From: Amycolatopsis coloradensis
Lineage (GTDB): Bacteria > Actinomycetota > Actinomycetes > Mycobacteriales > Pseudonocardiaceae
NCBI RefSeq assembly: GCF_001953865.1
Contig: NZ_MQUQ01000017.1
Coordinates: forward strand, 124,001 to 188,000
DNA length: 64,000 bases
Direction of reading: 5' to 3'
Shown: piece after piece, positions 25,646 through 33,759 of the stretch
How the letters are laid out: every line of letters starts with the position of its first letter
Numbering within the stretch: position 1 is the first letter of the stretch
Notes under the pieces: generated by a model
What the model was told of the DNA's origin: nothing
The model's database searches: none
What the model saw: the letters and a program-made list of their open reading frames with translations, nothing else
Position numbers and translations under genes: made by a program

Positions 25646-26637
25646 AGAACCTTCGCTGGGGCCTGCTGGCCGCCGGGACCATCGCCGCCGAGTTCGCGGC
25701 GGGTGTCGAAGAGAGCAAGCACGGCGTGCTGGAGGCCGTCGCCGCGCGCTCCGGCGACCGGGCGGCCGAGTTCGCGAGCCGCTTCGAGATCCCGAAGTGC
25801 TACGGCTCCTACGAGGACCTGCTCGCCGATCCGGACGTCGACGCGATCTACATCTCGACGCCGCATCCGCTGCACGGCGAGTGGGCGATCCGCGCCGCCG
25901 AGGCGGGCAAGCACATCCTGTGCGAGAAGCCCCTGACCGTGTCCATCAGCGAGGCCGAGAAGGTCATCGAAGCGGCCCGCGTCAACGACGTCTTCCTCAT
26001 GGAGGCGTTCATGTACCGGCTGCACCCGCAGATCCGGCGGCTGGCCGAACTGATCTCCTGCGGCGCCATCGGTGAGGTCCGCGCCGTGGACGTCGCCTTC
26101 AGCTACAACTTCGCCGTCCCCCGGCTCACCGATCCCGCGTTGGGCGGCGGCGGGATCTTCGACGTCGGGTGTTACTGCACCTCGCTCGCGCGGCTGGTCT
26201 CCCAGGCGGCGACCGGGCAGGACGCCGTCGAGCCCGAAGAGGTGCTCGGGATGGCGAGGCTCGACGAGAACGGCGTCGACGAGGTCGCGTTCGGCCTGCT
26301 GCGGCTGCCGGGCGGGATCCTCGCGCAGCTGGCTTGCGGTTTCCAGCTCACGCAAGACGACCACATCCGCGTGTACGGCTCGCAAGGACAGCTGTACGTG
26401 CCGAAGCCGGCGTGGATTCACGAAATGCGCAAACCGAAGACGTCGCCGATCATTCTCACGCCGGAAGGCGGCGAGCCCGAGGTGATCGAAGTCGAGGCGA
26501 CGCAAGGCCTCTTCGCGCGCGAAGCCGACCACGTCGCCACGCATCTCGCCGACCGGCAGGCACCCGAGCTCACCTGGGCGGAGACGCTCGCCAACCTGCG
26601 CACCCTCGAGCGCTGGCGTGCCGCCGTAGCCCGATGA
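25642..26637 (+). CDS. Gfo/Idh/MocA-family NAD(P)-dependent oxidoreductase inside the cob operon
   Basis: The 331-residue protein has an N-terminal Rossmann fold (LLAAGTIAAEFAAGV), the family's CEKPLTVS motif near residue 95, and a C-terminal dimerisation/substrate domain containing GGGGIFDVGCYC with the catalytic-type aspartate. Members oxidise or reduce sugars, inositols and similar substrates. Its GTG overlaps the cobM stop and its stop overlaps the cobK start as ATGA, so it must be cotranslated with B12 genes. The family is not a recognised part of cobalamin synthesis. It may be a passenger or perform an unassigned step. Confidence 0.88.
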   Translation: MKNLRWGLLAAGTIAAEFAAGVEESKHGVLEAVAARSGDRAAEFASRFEIPKCYGSYEDLLADPDVDAIYISTPHPLHGEWAIRAAEAGKHILCEKPLTVSISEAEKVIEAARVNDVFLMEAFMYRLHPQIRRLAELISCGAIGEVRAVDVAFSYNFAVPRLTDPALGGGGIFDVGCYCTSLARLVSQAATGQDAVEPEEVLGMARLDENGVDEVAFGLLRLPGGILAQLACGFQLTQDDHIRVYGSQGQLYVPKPAWIHEMRKPKTSPIILTPEGGEPEVIEVEATQGLFAREADHVATHLADRQAPELTWAETLANLRTLERWRAAVAR

Positions 26638-27377
26638 CGCTGCTGATCCTGGGCGGGACCGGCGAAGCCCGAGAACTCGCGAAGGAGCTGGTGGCGCGCG
26701 GCGAGCATGTCGTTTCGTCACTCGCGGGCCGTGTCGCGCGTCCGAGGCTGCCGGACGGCGAAGTCCGTGTCGGCGGCTTCGGAGGCCCGGAAGGGCTCGC
26801 GCGCTGGCTGACCGAGAACGCCGTCACCGCGATGATCGACGCCACGCATCCGTTCGCCGAACGCATCGGCGCCAACGCGGCGGAAGCCGCGCGCGAAACG
26901 GGCACACCGCTGCTCAGGCTGGCCCGGCCCGGCTGGACGGAACAGCCCGGCGACACCTGGCACTGGGCCGACGACCTCGGCCACGCCGCGCGGTTGCTTC
27001 CGGATCTCGGCGAACGTGTCTTCCTCACCAGCGGACGACAAGGGCTCGCCGCCTTCGCCGGGCTCGATCTCTGGTTCCTGATCCGCTGCGTCGACCCGCC
27101 CGCGGCGCCGCTCCCCCGCCGTCACGAGGTCCTGCTGGACAGAGGACCCTACGAGCCCGCCAAGGAACGCGCGCTGATGGAAGGGCACGGCATCCAGGTT
27201 CTCGTCACGAAGGACAGCGGCGGTGCGATGACCGCGGCGAAGCTCACCGCGGCCCGCGAACTCGCCCTCCCCGTGGTCGTCGTCCGGCGGCCGTGGCGAC
27301 CCGGCACGGCCGGCGTAACGACAGTTCAGGGCGCCTTAACCTGGCTCAGCGTCACGACGAAGGGCAGCCCTGCGTAA
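26634..27377 (+). CDS. cobK: Precorrin-6A reductase
   Basis: CobK reduces precorrin-6A to precorrin-6B with NADPH. The 247-residue protein has LLILGGTGEARELA at the N-terminus, MIDATHPFAERI near residue 67 and VLVTKDSGGAMTAAKL near 185, all typical of CobK/CbiJ. The ATG at 26634 lies in an ATGA overlap with the preceding oxidoreductase. It is the last gene before the emb gene. Confidence 0.93.
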   Translation: MTLLILGGTGEARELAKELVARGEHVVSSLAGRVARPRLPDGEVRVGGFGGPEGLARWLTENAVTAMIDATHPFAERIGANAAEAARETGTPLLRLARPGWTEQPGDTWHWADDLGHAARLLPDLGERVFLTSGRQGLAAFAGLDLWFLIRCVDPPAAPLPRRHEVLLDRGPYEPAKERALMEGHGIQVLVTKDSGGAMTAAKLTAARELALPVVVVRRPWRPGTAGVTTVQGALTWLSVTTKGSPA

Positions 27378-27410
27378 GCCGTTCGGACCAGACCCGTTAG
27401 CGTTGCGCCG

Positions 27411-30400
27411 ATGCGTCTGATCGCTGTCACGCTGGGGTTGCTGTCCGCCTTGTGCGCGTTGGCTTTCCCCTTCCTGCCGGTGGTGCAGGACACAGCGGAG
27501 GTCGTCTGGCCAACGGGCGGCGACACCCGCTCCGTCAACGCGCCCTTGACCGGGTACTGGGCACAGGACCTGCGCGTCGATCTCCCGTGCACGACCGTCC
27601 GTTCGCTGGACGCGCGTTCGCAGGGTCAGGCCCTGCTGTTCTCCACCGTGCCCGACGGCCGCACCGACCCGCGCGCGGGTAAGGGGGTCGGCCTGCAATT
27701 GCGCATCGACAACGGTGTGCTGCTCGCGTCGAGCCAGGGCCAGCAGATCGTGCAGCAGCCGCTGCCTCCTCCGTCAACTTCACCGAACAACTGCGACGTC
27801 AAGCTGTCGGCGGACGCGAACCAGATGACGCTGACCGTCGCCGAGACCGTGGTCTTCCACGCCGAGGGCGACGTCCGGCCGCGGCTGGTCGGGATCTACT
27901 CGTCGATCAACGCGGGCAAGGACCCGATCGGCGGTCTGCACGTCTCGGTCGTCCCGGACACCCGCTACCAGACTTCGCCGACGGTGCTCAAGTGGATCAT
28001 CGGCCTGATCGCGGCACTGTCGTTCATCGGCTGCCTGATCGCGGTGTGGCGGATGGACTCCGGTTTCGCCCGCCGCGCGCCCCGCTGGGCGCCGGTCGGC
28101 TGGTGGCGGTTGACCGCCCGCGACGCGACGGTGATCATCGCGCTCGGCGCGTGGGTGTTCATCGGCCCGGTCACCTCGGACGACGGCTACATCCTCACGA
28201 TGTCCAGAGTCGCCGAAGACACCGGTTACCTGACCAACTACCACCGCTGGTTCGGCGTCGCCGAAGCGCCGTTCGGCTGGTTCTACCACGTGTTCCAGCT
28301 GATGGCGCACGTCAGCACGGTGCCGCCGTGGATCCGGCTCCCGTCGTTCGTGCTCGGCGTGCTGAGCTGGCTGCTGATCAGCCGCGAGGTCATGCCGCGC
28401 CTCGGCCCCCAGGTCCGGACGAGCCGCGCGGCGGGCTGGGCCGCCGCCGCGGTCTTCCTGGTCTGGTGGATGCCGTTCAACAACGGTGTCCGGCCGGAAC
28501 CGGTCGCCGCGCTGGGCTCGCTGCTGGCGATCTGCGCCGTGGAGCGCGCGCTCGTGACCCGCCGCCTGCTGCCGCTGGCCCTCGGCCTCACCGCCGCCGG
28601 ATTCACCCTGGCCGCGACGCCGACCGGGCTGATCGCGGTCGCGCCGTTCCTGGTCGCCGCCCGCCCGCTGTTCAAACTGGTCCGCCAGCGCGCCGAGAAC
28701 GGCTGGCTGCCGGTGCTCGCGCCGGTGCTGGCCGCCGGGCTGCTGGTGCTGGTCGTGGTGTTCGCCGACCAGACCTTCGCCACCGTGCAGGAGGCGACCC
28801 GCATCCGCACCCAGGTCGGGCCGAACCTGTCCTGGTTCCAGGAACTCGCGCGCTACCAGTTGCTCTTCGAAAGCCTGCCGGACGGCTCGATGCCGCGCCG
28901 CTTCCCCGTCCTGCTCGTGTTGCTGTGCACCGGCACCTGCCTGGTGGTGCTGCTGCGCCGCGGCCGGATCCCGGGTGCCGCGCTCGGCCCCAGCCGCCGC
29001 CTGATCGGCACGGTCGCGCTCTTCTTCCTCCTGCTGGCCTTGACCCCGACCAAGTGGACGCACCACTTCGGCGCGTTCGCCGCCGTCGGCGCGGCCATGG
29101 CGGCGCTGACCGCGCTGGCGACCAGTTCGACGGTGCTGCGGTCCAAACGCAACCGGGCGGCGTTCCTCGCCGGGCTGCTCGTGGTCGGCGCGCTCGCCGC
29201 GACCGGGCCGAACTCGTTCTGGTTCGTGTCGAAACTCGGTGTGCAGTGGACCGCGGTGGCGCCGTCGATCGGCGGGCTCCCGCTGTCGACGATCCTGCTG
29301 GTCGCGGCCGCGATCTCCGGCATCTACGCGTTCGTGGAGAACGTCCGCGCGCACCGGCCGGGGCTGCCAGCGGGACCGCAGGAAAGGCGGGGCCGGTCGC
29401 TGCGGCTCGGGTCGCTCTCGCTGGTGGTGGTCTGTGGCCTGATGGCGACGGGCGAGTTCGTCAGCATGGCGTGGGCGATCCACAACCAGGCCGGTTCCTA
29501 CAGTCTCGGCGCCGCGAACTTCGGGCACCTGTCCGGCAAGAGCTGCAACCTCTCCGATCAAGTGATGGTGGAACGGGACGCCGCGACCAGCATCCTGCGG
29601 GCCCAGCCCGAACAGCGGACCGTCCCGGTGAAGAAGGAGGAGCCGCCCGCCGGGCAGACCCCGCCGCCGCTGCCCGATCCGGAACAGGACAACGGCCGCG
29701 TGCAGACCGGGTTCCACACCCGTGCGATCGACGACAAGGATCCGCTCGCCGAACCGCCGCACGGCTTCAAACCCGACGAAGTGCCGATGTGGAGCAGCTT
29801 CCTCGACCCCGAAACGCGGGCAGGGCGGCTGCGCAGCGACTGGTACGCCCTCGCCGAGAAGCCCGCTGACGGCCAGATCGTGGTCGCCACCGCGGGTGCC
29901 TCGCGGCGGCCGACGTCGGTCAGCCTCGACTACGGCGTGAACACCGGCGAAGGCGTGGAGGTGCTTCGCAGCCAGTTCGTGCTTCCGCCGGGCGCGGGGA
30001 CCAACGGCTGGAACGACACCCGGATCAACCTGCGTGACCTGCCCGCCGAGACGACGTCCGTGCGGATCAACATCGTCGACAACGACCTCACCGAGGACGG
30101 CTGGATCGCCGCGTCCGCGCCCCGCGTGCCGACGTTCACCACGCTGACCGAGAAGATCGCGGGCAAACCGGTGTACGTCGACTGGCCCGCGTCGTTCGTC
30201 TACCCGTGTGTGCAGCCGGTGACCTCGCACGACGGCATCTCGAAGATGCCCGACTACCGGATCACCGCGGGCGCCGTCGCCGACGAGGCGAATTGGGCGT
30301 CCAGCACCAACGGCGGGCCGATCGGCTGGCTCGAAGAGGTCGCCGCCGAACCCGAGGTGCCCAGCTACCTGATCGGCCAGCCGAGCCAGTCCTGGGGACA

Positions 30401-30530
30401 GCTGCTGCAGGTCGAACCGTTCACCGAGGGAATCGCTCCGACGATCATCCACGGTGAGAAGGTCGTGCCCGGCTGGTGGTCGCCGGGTCCGGGACCGCGG
30501 CAGCCGAACGGCAAGGACCCGACGCGCTAG
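27411..30530 (+). CDS. Emb-type arabinosyltransferase (GT53)
   Basis: This 1039-residue membrane enzyme transfers arabinose from decaprenyl-phospho-arabinose to cell-wall arabinogalactan or lipoglycan. The N-terminal domain is followed by about a dozen membrane helices from residue 190. The catalytic acidic motif is SDDGYILTMSR near residue 255. A large extracytoplasmic C-terminal region from about residue 690 carries the carbohydrate-binding part. Length and organisation match EmbA/B/C. Which paralogue it represents is unclear, and no second emb gene is present in the window. A strong palindrome follows the stop. Confidence 0.9.
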   Translation: MRLIAVTLGLLSALCALAFPFLPVVQDTAEVVWPTGGDTRSVNAPLTGYWAQDLRVDLPCTTVRSLDARSQGQALLFSTVPDGRTDPRAGKGVGLQLRIDNGVLLASSQGQQIVQQPLPPPSTSPNNCDVKLSADANQMTLTVAETVVFHAEGDVRPRLVGIYSSINAGKDPIGGLHVSVVPDTRYQTSPTVLKWIIGLIAALSFIGCLIAVWRMDSGFARRAPRWAPVGWWRLTARDATVIIALGAWVFIGPVTSDDGYILTMSRVAEDTGYLTNYHRWFGVAEAPFGWFYHVFQLMAHVSTVPPWIRLPSFVLGVLSWLLISREVMPRLGPQVRTSRAAGWAAAAVFLVWWMPFNNGVRPEPVAALGSLLAICAVERALVTRRLLPLALGLTAAGFTLAATPTGLIAVAPFLVAARPLFKLVRQRAENGWLPVLAPVLAAGLLVLVVVFADQTFATVQEATRIRTQVGPNLSWFQELARYQLLFESLPDGSMPRRFPVLLVLLCTGTCLVVLLRRGRIPGAALGPSRRLIGTVALFFLLLALTPTKWTHHFGAFAAVGAAMAALTALATSSTVLRSKRNRAAFLAGLLVVGALAATGPNSFWFVSKLGVQWTAVAPSIGGLPLSTILLVAAAISGIYAFVENVRAHRPGLPAGPQERRGRSLRLGSLSLVVVCGLMATGEFVSMAWAIHNQAGSYSLGAANFGHLSGKSCNLSDQVMVERDAATSILRAQPEQRTVPVKKEEPPAGQTPPPLPDPEQDNGRVQTGFHTRAIDDKDPLAEPPHGFKPDEVPMWSSFLDPETRAGRLRSDWYALAEKPADGQIVVATAGASRRPTSVSLDYGVNTGEGVEVLRSQFVLPPGAGTNGWNDTRINLRDLPAETTSVRINIVDNDLTEDGWIAASAPRVPTFTTLTEKIAGKPVYVDWPASFVYPCVQPVTSHDGISKMPDYRITAGAVADEANWASSTNGGPIGWLEEVAAEPEVPSYLIGQPSQSWGQLLQVEPFTEGIAPTIIHGEKVVPGWWSPGPGPRQPNGKDPTR

Positions 30531-30561
30531 GAGCTGAAGAAACTTTCCCGCGTGAGACGCA

Positions 30562-30602
30562 AAGGGGCCCATCACCGCATGAGACGCGGTGATGGGCCCC
30601 TT
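30562..30602. terminator. Perfect 17-bp hairpin after the emb gene
   Basis: AAGGGGCCCATCACCGC at 30562-30578 and its complement at 30586-30602 enclose a 7-base loop. It has the position of a bidirectional terminator between the emb gene and the minus-strand remnant, and shares its AAGGGGCC-type edge with the palindrome at 39122-39180. Confidence 0.7.
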
Positions 30603-30606
30603 CAGC

Positions 30607-30890
30607 TCTCCCTGGAGATCGTTGTACCGTTCTTTCCTGTCACGCCGGTCTTCGGCCTGCCTGCGCTCGTTGTGGAGGCGCGAGGCTTCGGCCTCCTCGG
30701 GTGTCTGCCGGTTCGGCTCGGGCGCCTTCCAGGTGAGCGGGTCGTACAGGAAGCGGCACGCCTCGTCCTCGGCGCCGAACGACCCGCGCGTCCAGCTCCG
30801 CGAGCATCTGCCGGACGTCCCTCAGAAGATCTCCTTCAGGTAGCCGTCGTCGATGAGTTGCTGGACGCCACCTGGCGCAAGTAGTCCTCT
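30607..30890 (-). pseudogene. Frameshifted remnant of an unrecognised gene or gene pair
   Basis: Read on the minus strand, this gap has protein-like segments in shifting frames: VQQLIDDGYLKEIF ending in a stop, then MLAELDAR, then after a frameshift FGAEDEACRFLYDPLTWK and a charged run (EEAEASRLHNERRQAEDRRD) to ELKG at the palindrome. The composition is that of real protein rather than noise, but I recognise no family. Either one gene suffered two frameshifts, or the end of one gene meets the start of another. Confidence 0.4.
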
Positions 30891-33060
30891 AGTCGCGGTC
30901 CAGCGCGGCCAGCGCAGGCGGCAGCGGGCCGTCGTGCAGGACGCCGAGCCGCTGCGTAGCGCGCGTGAGCGCGACGTAGAGTTCGGCCGCGCCGCGCGGG
31001 CCGTCGGCGAGGATCCGCGCCGGGTCCACGACGAGGACGGCGTCGAACTCGAGGCCCTTCGTCTCCGAGGCGGGCACGGTGCCCGGCACCCCCGGCGGCC
31101 CGATCACGACACTGGTCCCCTCCCGCCCGGCTTCGTCCTTGACGAACTCCTCGATGGCGGCTGCCCAGGAATCCACCTGACGAGCCCACGGCAGGACACC
31201 GCTGGAGCGGACCGAATCCGGTGCCCGCACCTCGGGCGCGAATTCGGCGAGCACCGCGGCGGCGACGGCCATGATCTCCGCCGGGGTGCGGTAGTTCACC
31301 GTCAGCGATCGGTAGACCCAGCGGCCCGGCACGTACGGCTCCAGCATCGAGCCCCATGACCGCGCCCCCGCCTCGGACCGGCGTTGCGCCAGATCGCCGA
31401 CGACGGTGAAGGACCGGTTGGGTGCTCGCCGCATCAGCACCCGCCAGTCCATTTCGGACAGTTCCTGCGCCTCGTCGACCACGACGTGCCGGTAGGTCCA
31501 GTCCCGGTCCGCGGAAGCGCGTTCGACCAGGCTGCGCGTGTCGTGCTCGACGAAACGATCGGCGAGTTCGTCGGCGAAGAGCAGGTTTTCGGCGGACAGG
31601 AGGACGTCCTCGTCCATCTCCTCACGGTCCAGCTTCATCGTGTCCAGCACACCTTCGGCGTACTCAGCCTCGGCCTTCTTCTCCCGCGCGACGGCTGCCT
31701 CGGCCGCTTTCTCGGCCGCCGTGTCACGGCCGAGGAGGTCGACGAGTTCGTCGAGCAGCGGCGTGTCCGACACCGTCCAGGCCTCGCCGTCGGCACGCAG
31801 CAGCGCCTGGTCGGCACCCGCCGCGCGAAGCCGTTCCGGGGACGCGAGTAGCGAACCCAGCAGGCTTTCCGGGGTCAGGATCGGCCAAAGCGCGTCGAGG
31901 GCGGCGGTGAACGTCTCGCTCTCCGCCAGTTCCTTGAGCAGGTCCTTGCGCAGCCGCTCCCATTCGTCGCGGTCGTCCCGGCTCAGCCAGCCGCGGCCGA
32001 TCCGCGCGATCGCCCGCTCGGTCAGGACGTAGGTGACGATGTCGGTGAACACCGCACGCGCTTCGTTGTGCGGCAGTCCGCTCTTGCGGGCCTCCTCCCT
32101 CGCCCATTCCGCGGTCTCGGCGTCGATCCGGACGGTGACGTCGGACAGGTCGACCGGCAGCGGCTCCGCCGGCAGCGACTGCCGATCGGCGACGGCCGCG
32201 GCCAGCACGTCCAGCATCTTCAACGAGCCCTTGAGCCGCACCGCCTCCGGACCGTCCTCGGCGGTGACGTGCTTGCCGGGAACGAAGTCGCCGGTGGTCA
32301 TGAACACCACGTCGGTCTCGCCCAGCGACGGCAGGACCCGGCCGATGTGGTGCAGGAACGCCGGATTCGGCCCGACGACGAGCACGCCGTGGCGCTCCAT
32401 CCGCTCGCGCTGGGTGTAGAGCAGGTAGGCGACGCGGTGCAGCGCCACCACGGTCTTGCCGGTACCCGGCCCGCCTTCGATCACCAGCACGCCGGGATGT
32501 TCGTGCCGGATGATCTCGTCCTGTTCGGCCTGGATCGTCGCGACGATGTCGCGCATGCCGTCGCCGCGCGGCGCGTTGACGGCCGCGAGCAGCGCGGCGT
32601 CACCCTCCACGTCGCCGCCGGGACGGCCGAACACCTCGTCGGTGAACCCGAGCACCTCGCGTCCGCGTGTGTGGAACTGACGGCGACGGCGCATCTTCTC
32701 CGGCGTCGCGCCGGTCGCGGTGTAGAACGGGCGTGCCGCCGGTGCCCGCCAGTCGAGCAGCACCGGTTCGTAGTCGTTCTTCTCGTCGAAAAGCCCGATC
32801 CGGCCGATGTGGGAGGTCTCCCCCGCGACGCTGTCCAGCCTGCCGAAGCACAGTCCGTTGTCCACGACGTCCAGCCGCCGCGACTCCCTGGCCAGCGCCC
32901 GCACCTCGACGTCGCGTTCCATGGCCGTCCCGCCGGTTCCCCCCAGTGCCGCCTGGTACTCGCCCTTCACCCGCGCGCGCTCGGCGTCCAGGCGCGCGTA
33001 GAGCCCGGCGACGTACTCGCGCTCGGACAGCAGCTCTTCTTCATGACCCTGAGTTGACAC
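30889..33060 (-). CDS. helD: HelD-type RNA polymerase-associated helicase, HelR-like
   Basis: This 723-residue superfamily 1 UvrD-like ATPase has Walker A GGPGTGKTVVALHR near residue 195, a Walker B-like VVVDEAQELSEMDW near 530, and the C-terminal ALTRATQRL motif. The N-terminal charged coiled-coil region (SEREYVAGLYARLDAERARV) is typical of HelD, which enters RNA polymerase channels and frees stalled enzyme. In actinobacteria the HelR subgroup displaces rifamycins. The GTG at 33060 follows GGGAG. A palindrome resembling the rifamycin-associated element lies about 55-75 bases upstream, supporting a HelR-like role. No nuclease or repair partner is adjacent. Confidence 0.85.
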   Translation of the reverse strand: MSTQGHEEELLSEREYVAGLYARLDAERARVKGEYQAALGGTGGTAMERDVEVRALARESRRLDVVDNGLCFGRLDSVAGETSHIGRIGLFDEKNDYEPVLLDWRAPAARPFYTATGATPEKMRRRRQFHTRGREVLGFTDEVFGRPGGDVEGDAALLAAVNAPRGDGMRDIVATIQAEQDEIIRHEHPGVLVIEGGPGTGKTVVALHRVAYLLYTQRERMERHGVLVVGPNPAFLHHIGRVLPSLGETDVVFMTTGDFVPGKHVTAEDGPEAVRLKGSLKMLDVLAAAVADRQSLPAEPLPVDLSDVTVRIDAETAEWAREEARKSGLPHNEARAVFTDIVTYVLTERAIARIGRGWLSRDDRDEWERLRKDLLKELAESETFTAALDALWPILTPESLLGSLLASPERLRAAGADQALLRADGEAWTVSDTPLLDELVDLLGRDTAAEKAAEAAVAREKKAEAEYAEGVLDTMKLDREEMDEDVLLSAENLLFADELADRFVEHDTRSLVERASADRDWTYRHVVVDEAQELSEMDWRVLMRRAPNRSFTVVGDLAQRRSEAGARSWGSMLEPYVPGRWVYRSLTVNYRTPAEIMAVAAAVLAEFAPEVRAPDSVRSSGVLPWARQVDSWAAAIEEFVKDEAGREGTSVVIGPPGVPGTVPASETKGLEFDAVLVVDPARILADGPRGAAELYVALTRATQRLGVLHDGPLPPALAALDRD

Positions 33061-33113
33061 AGACTCCCATTTCGCCAGGTTTCGGCTACGGCGAGTGAGT
33101 CTGAAGCATGACC

Positions 33114-33134
33114 GGGGTCTTGTGGCAAGTCCCC
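33114..33134. promoter_or_regulatory. RAE-like inverted repeat upstream of the HelD gene
   Basis: The core GGGTCTTGTGGCAAGTCCC (33115-33133) is a 19-base imperfect palindrome. As I recall, the rifamycin-associated element has the form GGGGCTTGCGGCAAGNCCC, which this matches at all but two positions. Known elements sit in promoters of rifamycin-resistance genes, including helR. Confidence 0.7.
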
Positions 33135-33169
33135 CTATGCGCTATATGTTTATTACGGAGGGAATCACC

Positions 33170-33745
33170 TCATCCGCACGGTGGCGCGTACTCGAGCCCC
33201 GGAAAGCACCTCTCCCACTCTTCCCTCGTGATCCTCGGCGTCGCCAGTGCGCAGATCTCCTCGCCGACGTGGCCCGTGTCCGTCTGCCACAGTTGCACAC
33301 CGCTGCCGCCGATCGCGAGCGTGCGCCCGTCCTGCCAGTACGCCAGCGAGTTGACCGTCGCGGCGAAGCCCGCTGATCCGCGCCTGGTCGACCGGATTCC
33401 GCGGATCGGCCCGAACGCGAGATGTCCGATGCCTTCGGGACTGCCGCCCAGTTTCGCCAGCCGCACGGCGTGCACGCGGTCGGTGATATCCCAGAGTGTC
33501 ACCGCGGAAGAGTCCAGGCCCTGACTCGCCACCAGCGTCCGCCCGTCGGGGGTGAACGCGAGCGACCACGCGGTCCCGCCGCCGACCGGAAGGACCCGCG
33601 GTTCGGCGAACCGGGCCGGATCGCCGATGTCCCACAGCTGGATCGGCCCGTCGTCGTGGCGGAAGGCGAAGGTCTTTCCTCTCGGCGGTGCACGCCAAGG
33701 TCGGCACGGACGATCGCGCGGTGCTGCTCGGGCAGGCGCGCAACG
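33170..33745 (-). pseudogene. C-terminal remnant of a WD40-repeat protein
   Basis: Readable blades include KTFAFRHDDGPIQLWDIGD, WSLAFTPDGRTLVAS...VTLWDITD and YWQDGRTLAIGGSGVQLW. The tail CALATPRITREEWERCFPG is typical of the C-terminus of large actinobacterial WD40/NACHT-like proteins. Nothing before the first blade is in frame, and the expected N-terminal ATPase half is missing. It now lies between the RAE-like element and cobIJ. Confidence 0.7.
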
Positions 33746-33759
33746 CCGGGCTAACGCCA

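Noticed and set aside
27780-30575. Long antisense ORF of 931 codons over the emb gene
   Set aside because: It is His/Arg/Asp-rich shadow sequence caused by high GC and third-position bias; the plus-strand Emb protein is clearly the real product.
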